A DNA stretch of 64,000 nt, from NCBI RefSeq assembly GCF_000425345.1, contig NZ_AUDG01000009.1, positions 44,434-108,433 on the forward strand, written 5' to 3'. The translations under genes were made by a program, and so were the position numbers. The notes under the pieces were generated by a model. It ran no database searches and was not told the DNA's origin. It worked only from the letters and a program-made list of their open reading frames with translations. This DNA comes from Rheinheimera baltica DSM 14885. GTDB taxonomy: Bacteria; Pseudomonadota; Gammaproteobacteria; Enterobacterales; Alteromonadaceae. The stretch's first letter is position 1. Every line of letters starts with the position of its first letter. Below are positions 27,867 through 37,262 of the stretch, one piece after another.

Positions 27867-28814
27867 TTAGTTTTTAATTGTTTTTTCTTGATTTAAAGCC
27901 GTATTAACTTGTAATGCAGTTGGCGGATTACACCCCGCGCTCGCGATATTTAAGCTGGCAGCCAGCATGGCGCGTTGCAGGCACTGCGTTAATTCTGCCG
28001 TGCTGATCTGTGCTGCTGAAGGTAGCCCCAGCTGCAGTAATGCGGCAAGTAAATTTGCCCAGAAAGTATCGCCTGCACCGACAGTATCAACAAAAGGTGT
28101 GGCCACAACAACCGGTAAACTAATGCTGTGCTGTTGCCAATACAGGGTGGCACCTTTTTCGCCTTCGGTTAGCGCCAGTAAGGCTGAAGGCGCGCAATCA
28201 CGCAGTGCGTTAAGGGCTTGTTGCAGATTTAGTGAAGGAAACAACAACTGTAAGTCTTCGTCACTGGCTTTAATAAACTGGCTTTGTGCAATAACGTTCA
28301 GCAGTAAAGTACGGTAGCTGTCGACATTTGATACGGCATTAATGCGCACGTTGATGTCTACGGCCAGTTGAATGTCTTTTGTATGGCAAGCCTGAACTAC
28401 CGCATTTATTCGCTCGCCATCTTCTGGCTCTAAGGCTAATGATCCCAGGTGCAGCAGCTTGCAATTTTCTGGCAGGGCAGTAATTTGTTGCGCCGCGCTG
28501 ATGTCCCGGTCGGCAATACCGGTACGATATAAACTGTATTCGGGCTGGTGCTGCGCATTTATGCTAACCATGGCCAGCGACGTGGGGGCGCGGCTAAAAA
28601 ACGGTAAGCCATAGTGTGCGTCGTTATCGGTTAAGTAGTTTAAAAAGGCACTACCAAAATGGTCCTGTGATAATGGCGATAAATAGCTGACAGCAATATT
28701 TTGTCTGGCCGCACCAATGGCTACATTAAAAGGTGATCCGCCAAGGCAGGGACGATAGTGCCCGTCAGGCGTTGGTATCATATCAACCACATTCTCTCCA
28801 ATAACTGCAAGCAT
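27867..28814 (-). CDS. scrK: Fructokinase, PfkB family
   Basis: PfkB-family sugar kinase of 315 residues. The N-terminal sugar-binding signature is CLGGSPFNVAIGAARQ and the C-terminal ATP/anion-hole signature is DTVGAGDTFWANLLAALL, with the catalytic aspartate in GAGD. The ATG at 28814 has AAAGGAAG upstream; the 17 extra upstream codons of the frame are not needed. In the scr setting it phosphorylates the fructose released by sucrose phosphorylase. It is divergent from the LacI-type regulator, with a shared operator in between. Confidence 0.87.
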   Translation of the reverse strand: MLAVIGENVVDMIPTPDGHYRPCLGGSPFNVAIGAARQNIAVSYLSPLSQDHFGSAFLNYLTDNDAHYGLPFFSRAPTSLAMVSINAQHQPEYSLYRTGIADRDISAAQQITALPENCKLLHLGSLALEPEDGERINAVVQACHTKDIQLAVDINVRINAVSNVDSYRTLLLNVIAQSQFIKASDEDLQLLFPSLNLQQALNALRDCAPSALLALTEGEKGATLYWQQHSISLPVVVATPFVDTVGAGDTFWANLLAALLQLGLPSAAQISTAELTQCLQRAMLAASLNIASAGCNPPTALQVNTALNQEKTIKN

Positions 28815-28885
28815 GATGGCTTCCTTTAATGTTACATTGTTAAGCATGGCAAAAAGCCTTCGCAAATAATGATAAAAGCATATAA

Positions 28886-28899
28886 CTTAATTGATTAAG
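28886..28899. promoter_or_regulatory. LacI-type operator between scrK and scrR
   Basis: CTTAATTGATTAAG, a near-perfect 14-bp palindrome 23 bases upstream of scrR and 72 bases upstream of scrK. Close variants (CTTAAACGATTAAG) stand before scrP and the sucrose TonB receptor, so the three sites probably define the regulon of the LacI-family protein encoded here. Confidence 0.75.
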
Positions 28900-28921
28900 A
28901 AGATAGTGAAAAAGCACTGGC

Positions 28922-29944
28922 ATGATGAGTAAATTAACCCTTAAAAGCGTTGCTAAAACCCTGGGTGTGTCGACAGCGACTATCTCAAATGCATTTAACC
29001 GCCCCGATCAGTTGTCGGTTGCGCTGCGTGAGAAAATACTGCAGGCCTGTAAAGAGCTGGGCTACTTTGGCCCGAATAAAGCAGCGCAGTCGCTGCGTAA
29101 AGGCAGCTCTGGCATTGTGGCAGTGATTTTGTCAGACTCGTTGGAGTATATGGTCAGCGATCCGGTAGCCAGCCAGTTTTTGCAAGGGGTTGCGCGTGAG
29201 CTGGAGCGTAATCAAGCGCACTTGTTATTGTTTTCTGGCAGTTCACCCAGTTTAGAGCCCATTAGCGACTTTGTTGACGGCTTTATTTGTTACGGTGCGC
29301 CGCGAAATCTGACATTAATTGAACAATTGCAGCAGTCCAGAAAGCGTGTACTGACAGTCGACTTTGACTTACCCGGCCGCCCTTCGGTTAATATCGATAA
29401 TGAGCAAGCTGCCTTTGATAGCGCTATCTCTGTGCTACGTGCCGGAGATACGGTTGCGGTGTTAGGCTTGCGTTTAATTGATTCAAACCAGAGCCAGGCT
29501 GTGGGCGATGCGCCAATGTGGGATAACCTTAGCTCTATTGCACACCGGCGGTTAGACGGTTACCAACGCGCCATGCAGCAGCAAAACCTGACACTATCTG
29601 CTGATTATATTTGGCATATTCCCGAGAGCAGTCAACACTATGCCCGTGTTGCCGCCAAAGCCGGACTGGCGATGACACCAAGGCCAACGGTCTTGTTGTG
29701 CATGAGTGATTTAATTGGTTTAAGTGCGATGCGCGAAGCGCTGCAACTGGGGTTACGTATTCCAGAAGATATTCGCGTTGTTGGCTTCGACGGTATTGAA
29801 GAAACGTTGCGATACCATCCAACATTAACCTCGGTATGGCAATTTAGTGATAAGAAAGGCGAAGCCGCCGTCAGGGCTTTTTTAAACCCTGACGACACAA
29901 CTTTGCAGTTACCTTATGAGCTGCGTATTGGCGAAAGCAGTTAA
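28922..29944 (+). CDS. scrR: LacI-family transcriptional repressor of sucrose genes
   Basis: LacI/GalR-family regulator of 340 residues. The N-terminal headpiece is LKSVAKTLGVSTATISNAFNRPDQLS with the hinge NKAAQSLRKG, followed by a periplasmic-binding-protein-like effector domain (GFICYGAPRN, VRVVGFDGIEET-like DIRVVGFDG). Two adjacent ATG codons are possible starts. The context (divergent from fructokinase, convergent with sucrose phosphorylase) and three shared palindromes support a local sucrose repressor. The effector is probably sucrose or fructose; this is inference. Confidence 0.85.
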   Translation: MMSKLTLKSVAKTLGVSTATISNAFNRPDQLSVALREKILQACKELGYFGPNKAAQSLRKGSSGIVAVILSDSLEYMVSDPVASQFLQGVARELERNQAHLLLFSGSSPSLEPISDFVDGFICYGAPRNLTLIEQLQQSRKRVLTVDFDLPGRPSVNIDNEQAAFDSAISVLRAGDTVAVLGLRLIDSNQSQAVGDAPMWDNLSSIAHRRLDGYQRAMQQQNLTLSADYIWHIPESSQHYARVAAKAGLAMTPRPTVLLCMSDLIGLSAMREALQLGLRIPEDIRVVGFDGIEETLRYHPTLTSVWQFSDKKGEAAVRAFLNPDDTTLQLPYELRIGESS

Positions 29945-29955
29945 TTAATTCTGTG

Positions 29956-31437
29956 TTAAAGGCTGTTTAGCGACAGCGACGCGGCTTGTTGTCCGCCATG
30001 CTGCCAGTGAATGGTTGCCTGCAATGAAGCTAAACTAATTTCTAAGCTGGCCGTGTGCGCCTCGTGTTGCCAGCACAACTGATATTGGTCGTTGTTAAGT
30101 GTTTGGCTAAATTTGCCGTTAAATGCCTGCAAACTACGGCGTAGTTTAATCAGTTGGCACAGTGCTTTTACTACCGGTTTTTGCAGGGCGTTTTCAACTT
30201 CATCTGCGGTTAAATATGGCCTGCCAATGTCGCGGCCTACCCTGCTTTTTTGCAACAGCTCAACATCATTTTCCATCGCCAGCAAACCGGCATAATAAAT
30301 TTGGCTAATGCCAGGGCAAAACAGTTGTATGGCCCTGGCAAGCAAATATTGTTGATCATTTTGCCCCAACGCATCATAAAAGCTGCAATTTACCTGATAT
30401 AAATCGACATTATTCGCCGCGCTACCAGTGGCCAGTTTAGAACTGCCTTTGCTGTTTTTGTGAATGGTTTCGACCAGGGTATCTAGCTCTGGGTCGGTTA
30501 ACAAACCGGGCTGCCCTTGGTAATCTGCTGCATCAACAATACCAATGCCATCATGGGTATCAAGCACGGTAATGCAGTTGCGCGGTGCAATATCCAGCCA
30601 GTGTTTAAGTGCTTCAGCATTTCGGCTAAACAAGGTATGCAACACCAGTGGTGGCAGGGCAAAGTCGTATACCATGTCACAACGTTTGGCGATCTCAATC
30701 TGGGTTTGATGATAGCCGTGTATTTCGACCAGACATACCATACCTCGCGCTTTAGCTCGCTCTGATAATGCGGCAATAAACTCAAAGGTTTCTGGCAGCA
30801 TAAAGCAGCGCGTGCCGGCTTTTTTAATGGCGTAGCCGGCGGCGTCCAGGCGTATGTACTTCACGCCATTTTCGGTAAAGCGTTCGAGTATGGCATTAAG
30901 GTATGCCTTACCCGCTGCAGAGTTGACATCAATATCAATTTGGTTGGCCGTAAAGGTGGTCCAAAACGGCACCTTGCGACCATCTTTAAGCGCGATATCA
31001 GTAAAAAACGGCGTGGGTCTTGGCCGGTATACTGCAGATATCTGCTCAGCAGTAGCGCCTTCGCCAAACACGGTGTCTTTGGTTAAAAACAATGGCCAGT
31101 AGGGCGATTTCTCGCCATGTTCCAGTACATCTAAAAATTGTGGCGACTGGGCTGACATATGATTCACAATCATGTCTGCCATAACAGGAAAATCTGCTGC
31201 AAGAGTACGAATATCGTCCCAGTTACCTAACCGGCTGTCCACTGCCGTGTGGTCAGTTGGATCAAAACCGGCATCTTCGCCATCAATGGGTGGGTAAAAA
31301 GGTAATAAATGCACACCATCAAAAAGTCCTGCTAAAGGCCCTTGCAGCATCTGATGTAAGTTGTTGATTTTTCCACCACTAAGCCGGTCAATGTAGGTGA
31401 TTAGCTGGATCTGATTGGTGTGGTTTTTACTGTTCAT
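29956..31437 (-). CDS. scrP: Sucrose phosphorylase (GH13 subfamily 18)
   Basis: Glycoside hydrolase family 13 enzyme of 493 residues that cleaves sucrose with phosphate to glucose 1-phosphate and fructose. The active-site residues are visible: nucleophile D198 (YIRLDAAGY), acid/base E238 (CLVEIHGYH) and transition-state stabiliser D296 (VLDTHDGIG). VYDFALPPLVLHTLF is also characteristic. The ATG at 31437 follows CAGGAA. The frame extends upstream to 31512, but that stretch contains the operator at 31466-31479, which confirms the shorter start. No signal peptide, so it acts in the cytoplasm on imported sucrose. Sucrose-6-phosphate specificity is less likely because no PTS gene is present. Confidence 0.9.
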   Translation of the reverse strand: MNSKNHTNQIQLITYIDRLSGGKINNLHQMLQGPLAGLFDGVHLLPFYPPIDGEDAGFDPTDHTAVDSRLGNWDDIRTLAADFPVMADMIVNHMSAQSPQFLDVLEHGEKSPYWPLFLTKDTVFGEGATAEQISAVYRPRPTPFFTDIALKDGRKVPFWTTFTANQIDIDVNSAAGKAYLNAILERFTENGVKYIRLDAAGYAIKKAGTRCFMLPETFEFIAALSERAKARGMVCLVEIHGYHQTQIEIAKRCDMVYDFALPPLVLHTLFSRNAEALKHWLDIAPRNCITVLDTHDGIGIVDAADYQGQPGLLTDPELDTLVETIHKNSKGSSKLATGSAANNVDLYQVNCSFYDALGQNDQQYLLARAIQLFCPGISQIYYAGLLAMENDVELLQKSRVGRDIGRPYLTADEVENALQKPVVKALCQLIKLRRSLQAFNGKFSQTLNNDQYQLCWQHEAHTASLEISLASLQATIHWQHGGQQAASLSLNSL

Positions 31438-31465
31438 GAAAATATTCCTGAAAAAATATTTGCTT

Positions 31466-31479
31466 CTTAAACGATTAAG
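31466..31479. promoter_or_regulatory. LacI-type operator upstream of scrP
   Basis: CTTAAACGATTAAG, palindromic with a central CG (12 of 14 positions symmetric), 28 bases upstream of the scrP start and in the 187-bp gap shared divergently with scrT. It is identical to the site before the TonB receptor gene. Confidence 0.8.
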
Positions 31480-31624
31480 ATATAGCTTTAAGCCAACGGA
31501 CGACTTTGTCAACCCCCGGTGAATAATAAAACCGGCCTGAATGATAAAGCGTGGCGTTCAGATAAGTTTGTTGGAATAGGTGCGCTTACACCGAGCCAAA
31601 CAAACCATAAAAACGGGGAACACT

Positions 31625-32878
31625 ATGCTTACTTCTGAGACGAAGCGTGAAGCTGTCGGGGCGGCTGGCACGTTAGTAACAGGGCAGGATTTACAGCGCC
31701 AGGTGCGCTGGATGACCTATCTGATGTTTTTTGTCTTTGCCATGACAACCGATGCGGTTGGTGTGATCATTCCACAAGCGATGGCTGAGTATCAGTTAAC
31801 GCTGTTCCAGGCCAGTGCGTTTCATTATGTTCCAATGCTTGCCATTGGTTTAGCGGGCCTTTTTTTAGGACGTTTGGCCGATAAACTCGGTAGAAAAAAG
31901 CTTATCATCGCTGGCCTTAGCCTGTATTCCCTGTCTTGTTATGCCTTTGCGGTAGGCAACAGTGCATTATTCTTTATTCTGTTAATGGGGTTGTGCGGCC
32001 TGGCGATAGGTATATTTAAAACCGCCGCCCTGGCACTAATCGGTGATATTAGCCCAGACAGTAAAAGCCACACCCGCACCATGAACACTGTAGAAGGCTT
32101 CTTTGCCATTGGTGCCATAGTTGGCCCTGCTATGGTAGCCATTATGATTGCACAGTCTATTCACTGGACTGTGCTGTACTTATTTGCAGGTTTGCTGTGC
32201 ACGGTACTCGTGGTGATGTCTGCCCGTTTGCCTTACCCCCCTTATGAAGCGTCGGCTGAGCAGGTATCGCTGCGCAGTTCGTTAGCCTTGGTAAAAGATC
32301 GCTACGCCTTAGGTTTCTCTTTGGCTATTGCATTGTATGTTAGCTGTGAAGTGGCCATTTTTGTTTGGTTACCAACCTTGCTGGCCGATTACAACGGCGC
32401 ATGGCAATTTATGGCAGCACAAGCCATCACCGTATTCTTTATCTTAAGGGCGCTGGGGCGTTTTTTGGCAACAGCCATTTTAAGTCGCTTTTGCTGGAGC
32501 AGTGTCATGGCAGTGTTTACGTTATGTATTTTCGGCTGTTTTGTTGTCAGCTTAATTGGCGGCAGAGACTTCGCTGTTTGGTTAATGCCCTTATCTGGCC
32601 TGTTTATGTCAATGATTTACCCCACGCTTAATTCAAAAGGTATCAGCTGCTTTAACCGGCAACAGCACGGTGCTGTGGCGGGCCTAATATTAGCCTTTAC
32701 TGCGTTAGCTGCGGCGGTAGCCCCGGCGCTAATGGCAATCATTGGCGATGTTGCCAATGACGTGGCGGCTGGCTTTTATTTGGCGACATTATTTTCTGCC
32801 ATGTTAGCAGTGGCCATGGTGTACAACTGGCTGAAACAGCCAGCAAAAGCTAAACTGGAGCAGATGTCTTCCAGTTAA
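31625..32878 (+). CDS. scrT: MFS sugar transporter, probable sucrose permease
   Basis: Major facilitator of 417 residues with about twelve hydrophobic helices. Motif A between helices 2 and 3 reads GLFLGRLADKLGRKK, and LCGLAIGIFKTAALALIGDISPD follows. The ATG at 31625 has GGGGAA upstream, better than the GTG at 31580. Divergent from scrP and followed by a TonB receptor, it is the natural inner-membrane carrier for sucrose in this locus, as in the Shewanella scr arrangement. Substrate assignment is by context. Confidence 0.8.
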   Translation: MLTSETKREAVGAAGTLVTGQDLQRQVRWMTYLMFFVFAMTTDAVGVIIPQAMAEYQLTLFQASAFHYVPMLAIGLAGLFLGRLADKLGRKKLIIAGLSLYSLSCYAFAVGNSALFFILLMGLCGLAIGIFKTAALALIGDISPDSKSHTRTMNTVEGFFAIGAIVGPAMVAIMIAQSIHWTVLYLFAGLLCTVLVVMSARLPYPPYEASAEQVSLRSSLALVKDRYALGFSLAIALYVSCEVAIFVWLPTLLADYNGAWQFMAAQAITVFFILRALGRFLATAILSRFCWSSVMAVFTLCIFGCFVVSLIGGRDFAVWLMPLSGLFMSMIYPTLNSKGISCFNRQQHGAVAGLILAFTALAAAVAPALMAIIGDVANDVAAGFYLATLFSAMLAVAMVYNWLKQPAKAKLEQMSSS

Positions 32879-32898
32879 CATTTTTATATCAAACTAAA

Positions 32899-32912
32899 CT
32901 TAAACGATTAAG
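32899..32912. promoter_or_regulatory. LacI-type operator upstream of the sucrose TonB receptor
   Basis: CTTAAACGATTAAG, identical over all 14 bases to the scrP site, 52 bases before the receptor start codon and 20 bases after the scrT stop. It suggests the receptor has its own ScrR-controlled promoter. Confidence 0.8.
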
Positions 32913-32964
32913 ATTTGCAGACTATCAAAAGAATAGATCGCGACTTCAACACGGGAGATAGGCA

Positions 32965-35397
32965 ATGAAAAAGCATACTTTAACACGCTGTACTGTTGCG
33001 TTGGCAGTGAGTTTGGCTTTAGGCAGCACAACGGTTTTTGCCCAGCAAACACCTGCAGAGCAACCTGCTGATAGCAGCACAGATGCGAATAACGAAAATG
33101 CCGGTTTAGGCTTTGAGCGTATTGTGGTAACAGGTGCGGTATCACGCAACCAAACGGTAATGCAGTCAAGTGTGTCGGTAAGTAGCTTAACGACTGACGA
33201 TATTGCTATTGCCACCCCGCGCAGCACGGCGGAAATATTTCGCATGTTACCGGGCGTGCGCAGTGAGTCTACTGGTGGTGAAGGTAACGCGAACATTGCG
33301 GTACGCGGCTTACCGGTAGCCTCTGGTGGTGCAAAATTTTTAACCCTGCAAGAAGATGGTTTGCCTGTACTGCAGTTTGGCGACATCGCCTTTGGTAATG
33401 CCGACATTTTTGTTCGTGCCGATGCCAGCTTGTCACGCTTAGACGTGATCCGCGGTGGCTCAGCCAGTACGGCAGCCAGTAATTCACCGGGTGGTGTGAT
33501 TAACTTTGTTAGTAAAACCGGGCTTGAAAATGGCGGTAGTATTGCGTTTACTACCGGGTTGGATTACGACAGCTTTCGCACCGACTTTGATTACGGTGGT
33601 GATATTAACAGCGATATGCGTTTTCATGTAGGTGGCTTTGTTCGTCAGGGCGAGGGCGTGCGGGATCCCGGCTACCAGGGTGAGAAAGGCTTTCAAATTA
33701 AAGCGAATCTCACCAAAGAGTTTAATTCTGGTTATGTACGGCTGTACTTTAAACACTTAAATGACAAAGCCGCCAGTTATATGCCAATGCCAATGTATGC
33801 CGATGGTAGTTCGGTGCCCGGTTATGATGCCGGTTCTGATACCTTGCAATCGGCTTATCTAACTCAAACCGTGCGTTTAAATGGCGACAACCAACTGTCA
33901 CGCGGGGATATTCGCGATGGTATGAACCCGGTAGTGAATAGCGTTGGTGTAGAAGCGGTATTCGATTTATCTGAAGGCTGGACCTTGGAAAACCGTTTTC
34001 GGGTGAGTGATATTAGCGGGAATTTTATTACGTTATTTCCGGCGGAAGTGGGTAATGCACAGGATATAGCTGACAGTATTGCTGGCGCCGGTGCCAATAT
34101 TACCTATGCGGTAGGCCCTAATGCCGGTGATGCTTACACCGCTGAAAACGCCATGCGTATTCATACTTTTGATGTTGAATTAAATGACTTCGGCTCTATC
34201 GTTAACGATTTAAAACTGTCGCGTCGTTTTGGTGATGTTGACGTGAATGTGGGCTACTACGTAGCCGACCAAAACATCAGTATGTCATGGTTGTGGAATT
34301 CTTATTTCATGGCATTAAAAGGCAACAACGCTGAACTGCTTGACGTAACTGCGTCTGATGGTACCGCGTTTACTGAGCAAGGCTTAACCGCTTATGGCGT
34401 GCCATTTTGGGGGAACTGCTGTCAGCGTAACTATGACACCGAATACAGCATTAAAGCCCCTTATGCCAGCGTAAGTTGGGCTTATGAGGCACTCTCGCTG
34501 GATGCCAGCATCCGGCGTGACATTGGTAGTGCATCGGGTACCTATGCTGGTGCCGTCCAAAGTAGCCTCGACATGAATGGCGATGGTGTTATTAGTCAGG
34601 TAGAGCAAAATGTTGTCGGCATTGATAACGCCAATGCCAGTATTGTTAATTATGACTGGGGGTACAATTCGTACTCGTTTGGCGCCAACTATCAGTTTAC
34701 TAAAGACTGGGCGATGTTTGGCCGCATTAGTAAAGGTGGCCGTGCCAACGCAGACCGTTTGTTGTTCGGTAAGGTGAATGCCGATGGCAGTGTGGCAAAA
34801 GAAGACTCCATTGATGAAGTAACCCAGTATGAGCTGGGTAGTAAAAGTCGTCACGGCAATCTAAACCTGTTTGCTACGCTGTTTTTTGCTGAAACTGAAG
34901 AGCAAAATTTTGAAGCCACCAGCCAGCGTTTCTTTGACCGTGCCTACACGGCTCGTGGTATTGAACTGGAAAGCAGCTACCGCATTGGCGACTTTGATAT
35001 GCGGGGTTCTGTTACCTGGACTGATGCTGAAATTGATAAAGATGCTTTGGCACCAGAAGTGGTGGGTAATACACCACGTCGTCAGGCCGACTTTATTTAT
35101 AACCTATTAGCGCGCTACTTCTTTGAACAAGCTCAGGTAGGGGTAAGTGTTACGGGATCAACCGGCGCTTATGCGCAAGACAATAATGATCTTAAGTTCG
35201 ACGGCTACACCCAGTTTAATGCCTTCGCCAGTTACGATTTGGTGGAAAACCTTACCGTGTCGTTAAACATCAATAACGTGTTTGATGAAATTGGTTTAAC
35301 AGAATCGGAAGAAGGTTCTGTACCCGCAAATGGTATTATACGCGCGCGCACTATCAATGGTCGCAGTGTATCGCTTGGTTTGGCGTATAAGTTTTAA
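32965..35397 (+). CDS. TonB-dependent receptor, probable sucrose uptake
   Basis: Outer-membrane receptor of 810 residues. It has a signal peptide (CTVALAVSLALGSTTVFA), a TonB box ERIVVTG near residue 50, plug motifs (AEIFRMLPGVRSES, ANIAVRGLPV, LSRLDVIRGGSASTAASNSPGGVINFVSKTG) and a barrel ending in LGLAYKF. The ATG follows GGGAGA. Together with scrT, scrP, scrK and scrR it forms a complete sucrose uptake and phosphorolysis pathway, comparable to the SuxA-type receptor systems of Xanthomonas and the Shewanella scr locus. The ligand is inferred from context and the shared operator. Confidence 0.87.
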   Translation: MKKHTLTRCTVALAVSLALGSTTVFAQQTPAEQPADSSTDANNENAGLGFERIVVTGAVSRNQTVMQSSVSVSSLTTDDIAIATPRSTAEIFRMLPGVRSESTGGEGNANIAVRGLPVASGGAKFLTLQEDGLPVLQFGDIAFGNADIFVRADASLSRLDVIRGGSASTAASNSPGGVINFVSKTGLENGGSIAFTTGLDYDSFRTDFDYGGDINSDMRFHVGGFVRQGEGVRDPGYQGEKGFQIKANLTKEFNSGYVRLYFKHLNDKAASYMPMPMYADGSSVPGYDAGSDTLQSAYLTQTVRLNGDNQLSRGDIRDGMNPVVNSVGVEAVFDLSEGWTLENRFRVSDISGNFITLFPAEVGNAQDIADSIAGAGANITYAVGPNAGDAYTAENAMRIHTFDVELNDFGSIVNDLKLSRRFGDVDVNVGYYVADQNISMSWLWNSYFMALKGNNAELLDVTASDGTAFTEQGLTAYGVPFWGNCCQRNYDTEYSIKAPYASVSWAYEALSLDASIRRDIGSASGTYAGAVQSSLDMNGDGVISQVEQNVVGIDNANASIVNYDWGYNSYSFGANYQFTKDWAMFGRISKGGRANADRLLFGKVNADGSVAKEDSIDEVTQYELGSKSRHGNLNLFATLFFAETEEQNFEATSQRFFDRAYTARGIELESSYRIGDFDMRGSVTWTDAEIDKDALAPEVVGNTPRRQADFIYNLLARYFFEQAQVGVSVTGSTGAYAQDNNDLKFDGYTQFNAFASYDLVENLTVSLNINNVFDEIGLTESEEGSVPANGIIRARTINGRSVSLGLAYKF

Positions 35398-35419
35398 TGC
35401 TTAACACTAAACTCCTTTA

Positions 35420-35441
35420 GGGCGCCTTGGCGCCCTTTTTT
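35420..35441 (+). terminator. Rho-independent terminator after the sucrose receptor gene
   Basis: Perfect GGGCGCC/GGCGCCC stem with a two-base loop followed by six T, 22 bases after the receptor stop. It also separates the plus-strand scr genes from the convergent LytTR operon. Confidence 0.9.
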
Positions 35442-35444
35442 GTG

Positions 35445-36158
35445 TCAAAGACTAAGCAGTTGTTTAAAACGGGCGCTATGCCGGCGTGATACTTCGACAT
35501 TGCTGGCATCACACAACACAAGCTCAAGGTTGCCTGCGATGGTTAAATCGATGCTGGCAATTTTTTTTATATTAATAATTTGCTGACGATTCGCCCGAAA
35601 GAATAAGTGCTCTGGCAAGCGGGCTTCCAATTGGTTAAGCGATTTATGAATCAGTGGCCGGTGGCCATCAAAGTGAACTTCAGTGTAATTACCGACACTG
35701 GTAAAGTGCACAACCCTGCTAAGCTCTAGCATCCAGCACTGCTCGCCGTCTTTGACAAAAACGGAGCTGTTAGCCTCTAATTTAGAGTTTGCCGGAGCAG
35801 TATTGTCTCGCCTATGCTGCACGCGCTGTAATGCTTGAGCTAAACGGGCAGGCTCTATAGGTTTAAGCAGATAGTCGAGGGCATCGTATTCAAACGATCT
35901 CACCGCATAGTGATCATAGGCGGTGGTAAATATCACCGCAGGTTGATAACTCAGTGCATCAAGTAATTCAAAACCATTTTTGCCCGGCAATTGAATATCC
36001 AGAAATAACACCTCTGGCTGTTGTTGCTCTATTGCCTGAATAGCCATGTCAGGCTCTTCATATTCACCCAACAACGTAATGTCGTGGTGTTGCAACAACA
36101 GATTTTTTAGCTCTACGCGGGCGAGCCTGGAATCTTCAACAATCATGGCAGTGGTCAT
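35445..36158 (-). CDS. LytTR-family response regulator
   Basis: Regulator of 237 residues. The CheY-like receiver has E8/D9 and phospho-acceptor D54 (VLFLDIQLPGKNGFELL) and lysine in LLKPIEPARL. The C-terminal LytTR DNA-binding domain shows VVHFTSVGNYTEVHF, LIHKSLNQLEARLPEHLFFRANRQQIINI. The ATG at 36158 has AGAGGAAG upstream and overlaps the kinase stop as ATGA, so the two are translationally coupled. It is the last gene of a three-gene minus-strand unit with a LytS-type kinase and a beta-lactamase-like membrane hydrolase. Confidence 0.9.
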   Translation of the reverse strand: MTTAMIVEDSRLARVELKNLLLQHHDITLLGEYEEPDMAIQAIEQQQPEVLFLDIQLPGKNGFELLDALSYQPAVIFTTAYDHYAVRSFEYDALDYLLKPIEPARLAQALQRVQHRRDNTAPANSKLEANSSVFVKDGEQCWMLELSRVVHFTSVGNYTEVHFDGHRPLIHKSLNQLEARLPEHLFFRANRQQIINIKKIASIDLTIAGNLELVLCDASNVEVSRRHSARFKQLLSL

Positions 36159-37210
36159 GGTGCTTCCTCTACTATACAAGGGATGCGTAATTCCGCGATA
36201 ACACAACCTTGTGTTTCACATAAACGGAAACTAGCCTCATCGCTAAAGAGTAACGCAAGCCGTTGGCTAATATTGTTCAGGCCCAGTTGGGTAGATTCTT
36301 CAGCGTAGGGTGCCCGCTTTAGCTGTCCGGGGTTAATGACCTGTATTAACAGCTGCTGTTGTTCCAGTTGAATATGCAGCGTTAATTCACCGCCATGTTT
36401 AACCGTGGCAATACCATGCTTGATGGCATTTTCAACTAACATTTGAATCATCATAGGGGGTACTTGATAGCGCTGTGCGTCAACAGCGATATCAAGATGC
36501 CACTGTAAACGTTGTTCATATTGAATTTTCGCCAGCGCAACAAAGTCGTTCACGGTATCTAACTCGCTTTGCAGTGAAACAAAATTTTGTTTCGGTGCGG
36601 TTAGGCCATAACGTAAAACCTTCGCCAGCAGCGTCATGCTATCTCTGGCTTTAGGCACGTCTTCTAACATTAATGCCCGGATGTTATTTAACGCGTTAAA
36701 CATAAAATGTGGGTTAATTTGACCAATCAGGGTATTTAACTGTGCATCTTTTAACGCATTGGCCAGAGCGAGTTTATCCACTTCAGATTGACGCCAGCGG
36801 CGCAAATATTGGCTGCCAAGATACAGGCAACTCCAAATCAACATTAGCGGATAAATACCGACGACATTGCCCAAAATGGTGTTGATATTAAATAACGACG
36901 GGCCGTCTGGCATAACAAGGTTTATTACGCTGAACATGCAAAAAATGACTGCTGAGGTAGCCAATAAAGATAAGCCCATAATCGGTATGCCCATCTGTAG
37001 CAGCGGCATATCAATAACCTGCAGCTTGCGGTAGCACCAGCGTAAACTGTGAGTACTCAGTATGCCTAACACAATAAAAAACAGATTGGTGAGTAGCTGC
37101 TCTAGTACATTGACGTCAGGTCGCAACAGCTGAAGTAAAAAATTGGCTGTGGCGGCAATTAACCAGCCAATTAGTTGGCATTTCCAGTAACGATTCAGGT
37201 GCATCTTCAT
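36155..37210 (-). CDS. LytS-type sensor histidine kinase
   Basis: Kinase of 351 residues with four predicted membrane helices in the first 135 residues. The His_kinase domain follows, with phospho-acceptor H168 in INPHFMFNALNNIRALM, then a GHKL ATPase (MLVENAIKHGI, LGLNNISQRL). There is no extracellular sensor domain, so the signal is probably membrane-derived. The ATG at 37210 has AGGG upstream; another ATG lies two codons later. It is coupled to the LytTR regulator by an ATGA overlap. A hairpin in the 52-bp gap upstream may attenuate read-through from the hydrolase gene. Confidence 0.87.
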   Translation of the reverse strand: MKMHLNRYWKCQLIGWLIAATANFLLQLLRPDVNVLEQLLTNLFFIVLGILSTHSLRWCYRKLQVIDMPLLQMGIPIMGLSLLATSAVIFCMFSVINLVMPDGPSLFNINTILGNVVGIYPLMLIWSCLYLGSQYLRRWRQSEVDKLALANALKDAQLNTLIGQINPHFMFNALNNIRALMLEDVPKARDSMTLLAKVLRYGLTAPKQNFVSLQSELDTVNDFVALAKIQYEQRLQWHLDIAVDAQRYQVPPMMIQMLVENAIKHGIATVKHGGELTLHIQLEQQQLLIQVINPGQLKRAPYAEESTQLGLNNISQRLALLFSDEASFRLCETQGCVIAELRIPCIVEEAP

Positions 37211-37228
37211 AGTGTGCCCTAATAAAGA

Positions 37229-37249
37229 GGAAGGCATTAATTGCCTTCC
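37229..37249. terminator. Hairpin between the hydrolase and kinase genes
   Basis: GGAAGGCA/TGCCTTCC, a perfect 8-bp stem with a 5-base loop. On the minus strand it is followed by TCTTTATT, on the plus strand by TGTTTT. It lies in the gap between two same-strand genes, so it could be a weak terminator or attenuator. Confidence 0.55.
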
Positions 37250-37262
37250 TGTTTTCAATAGC

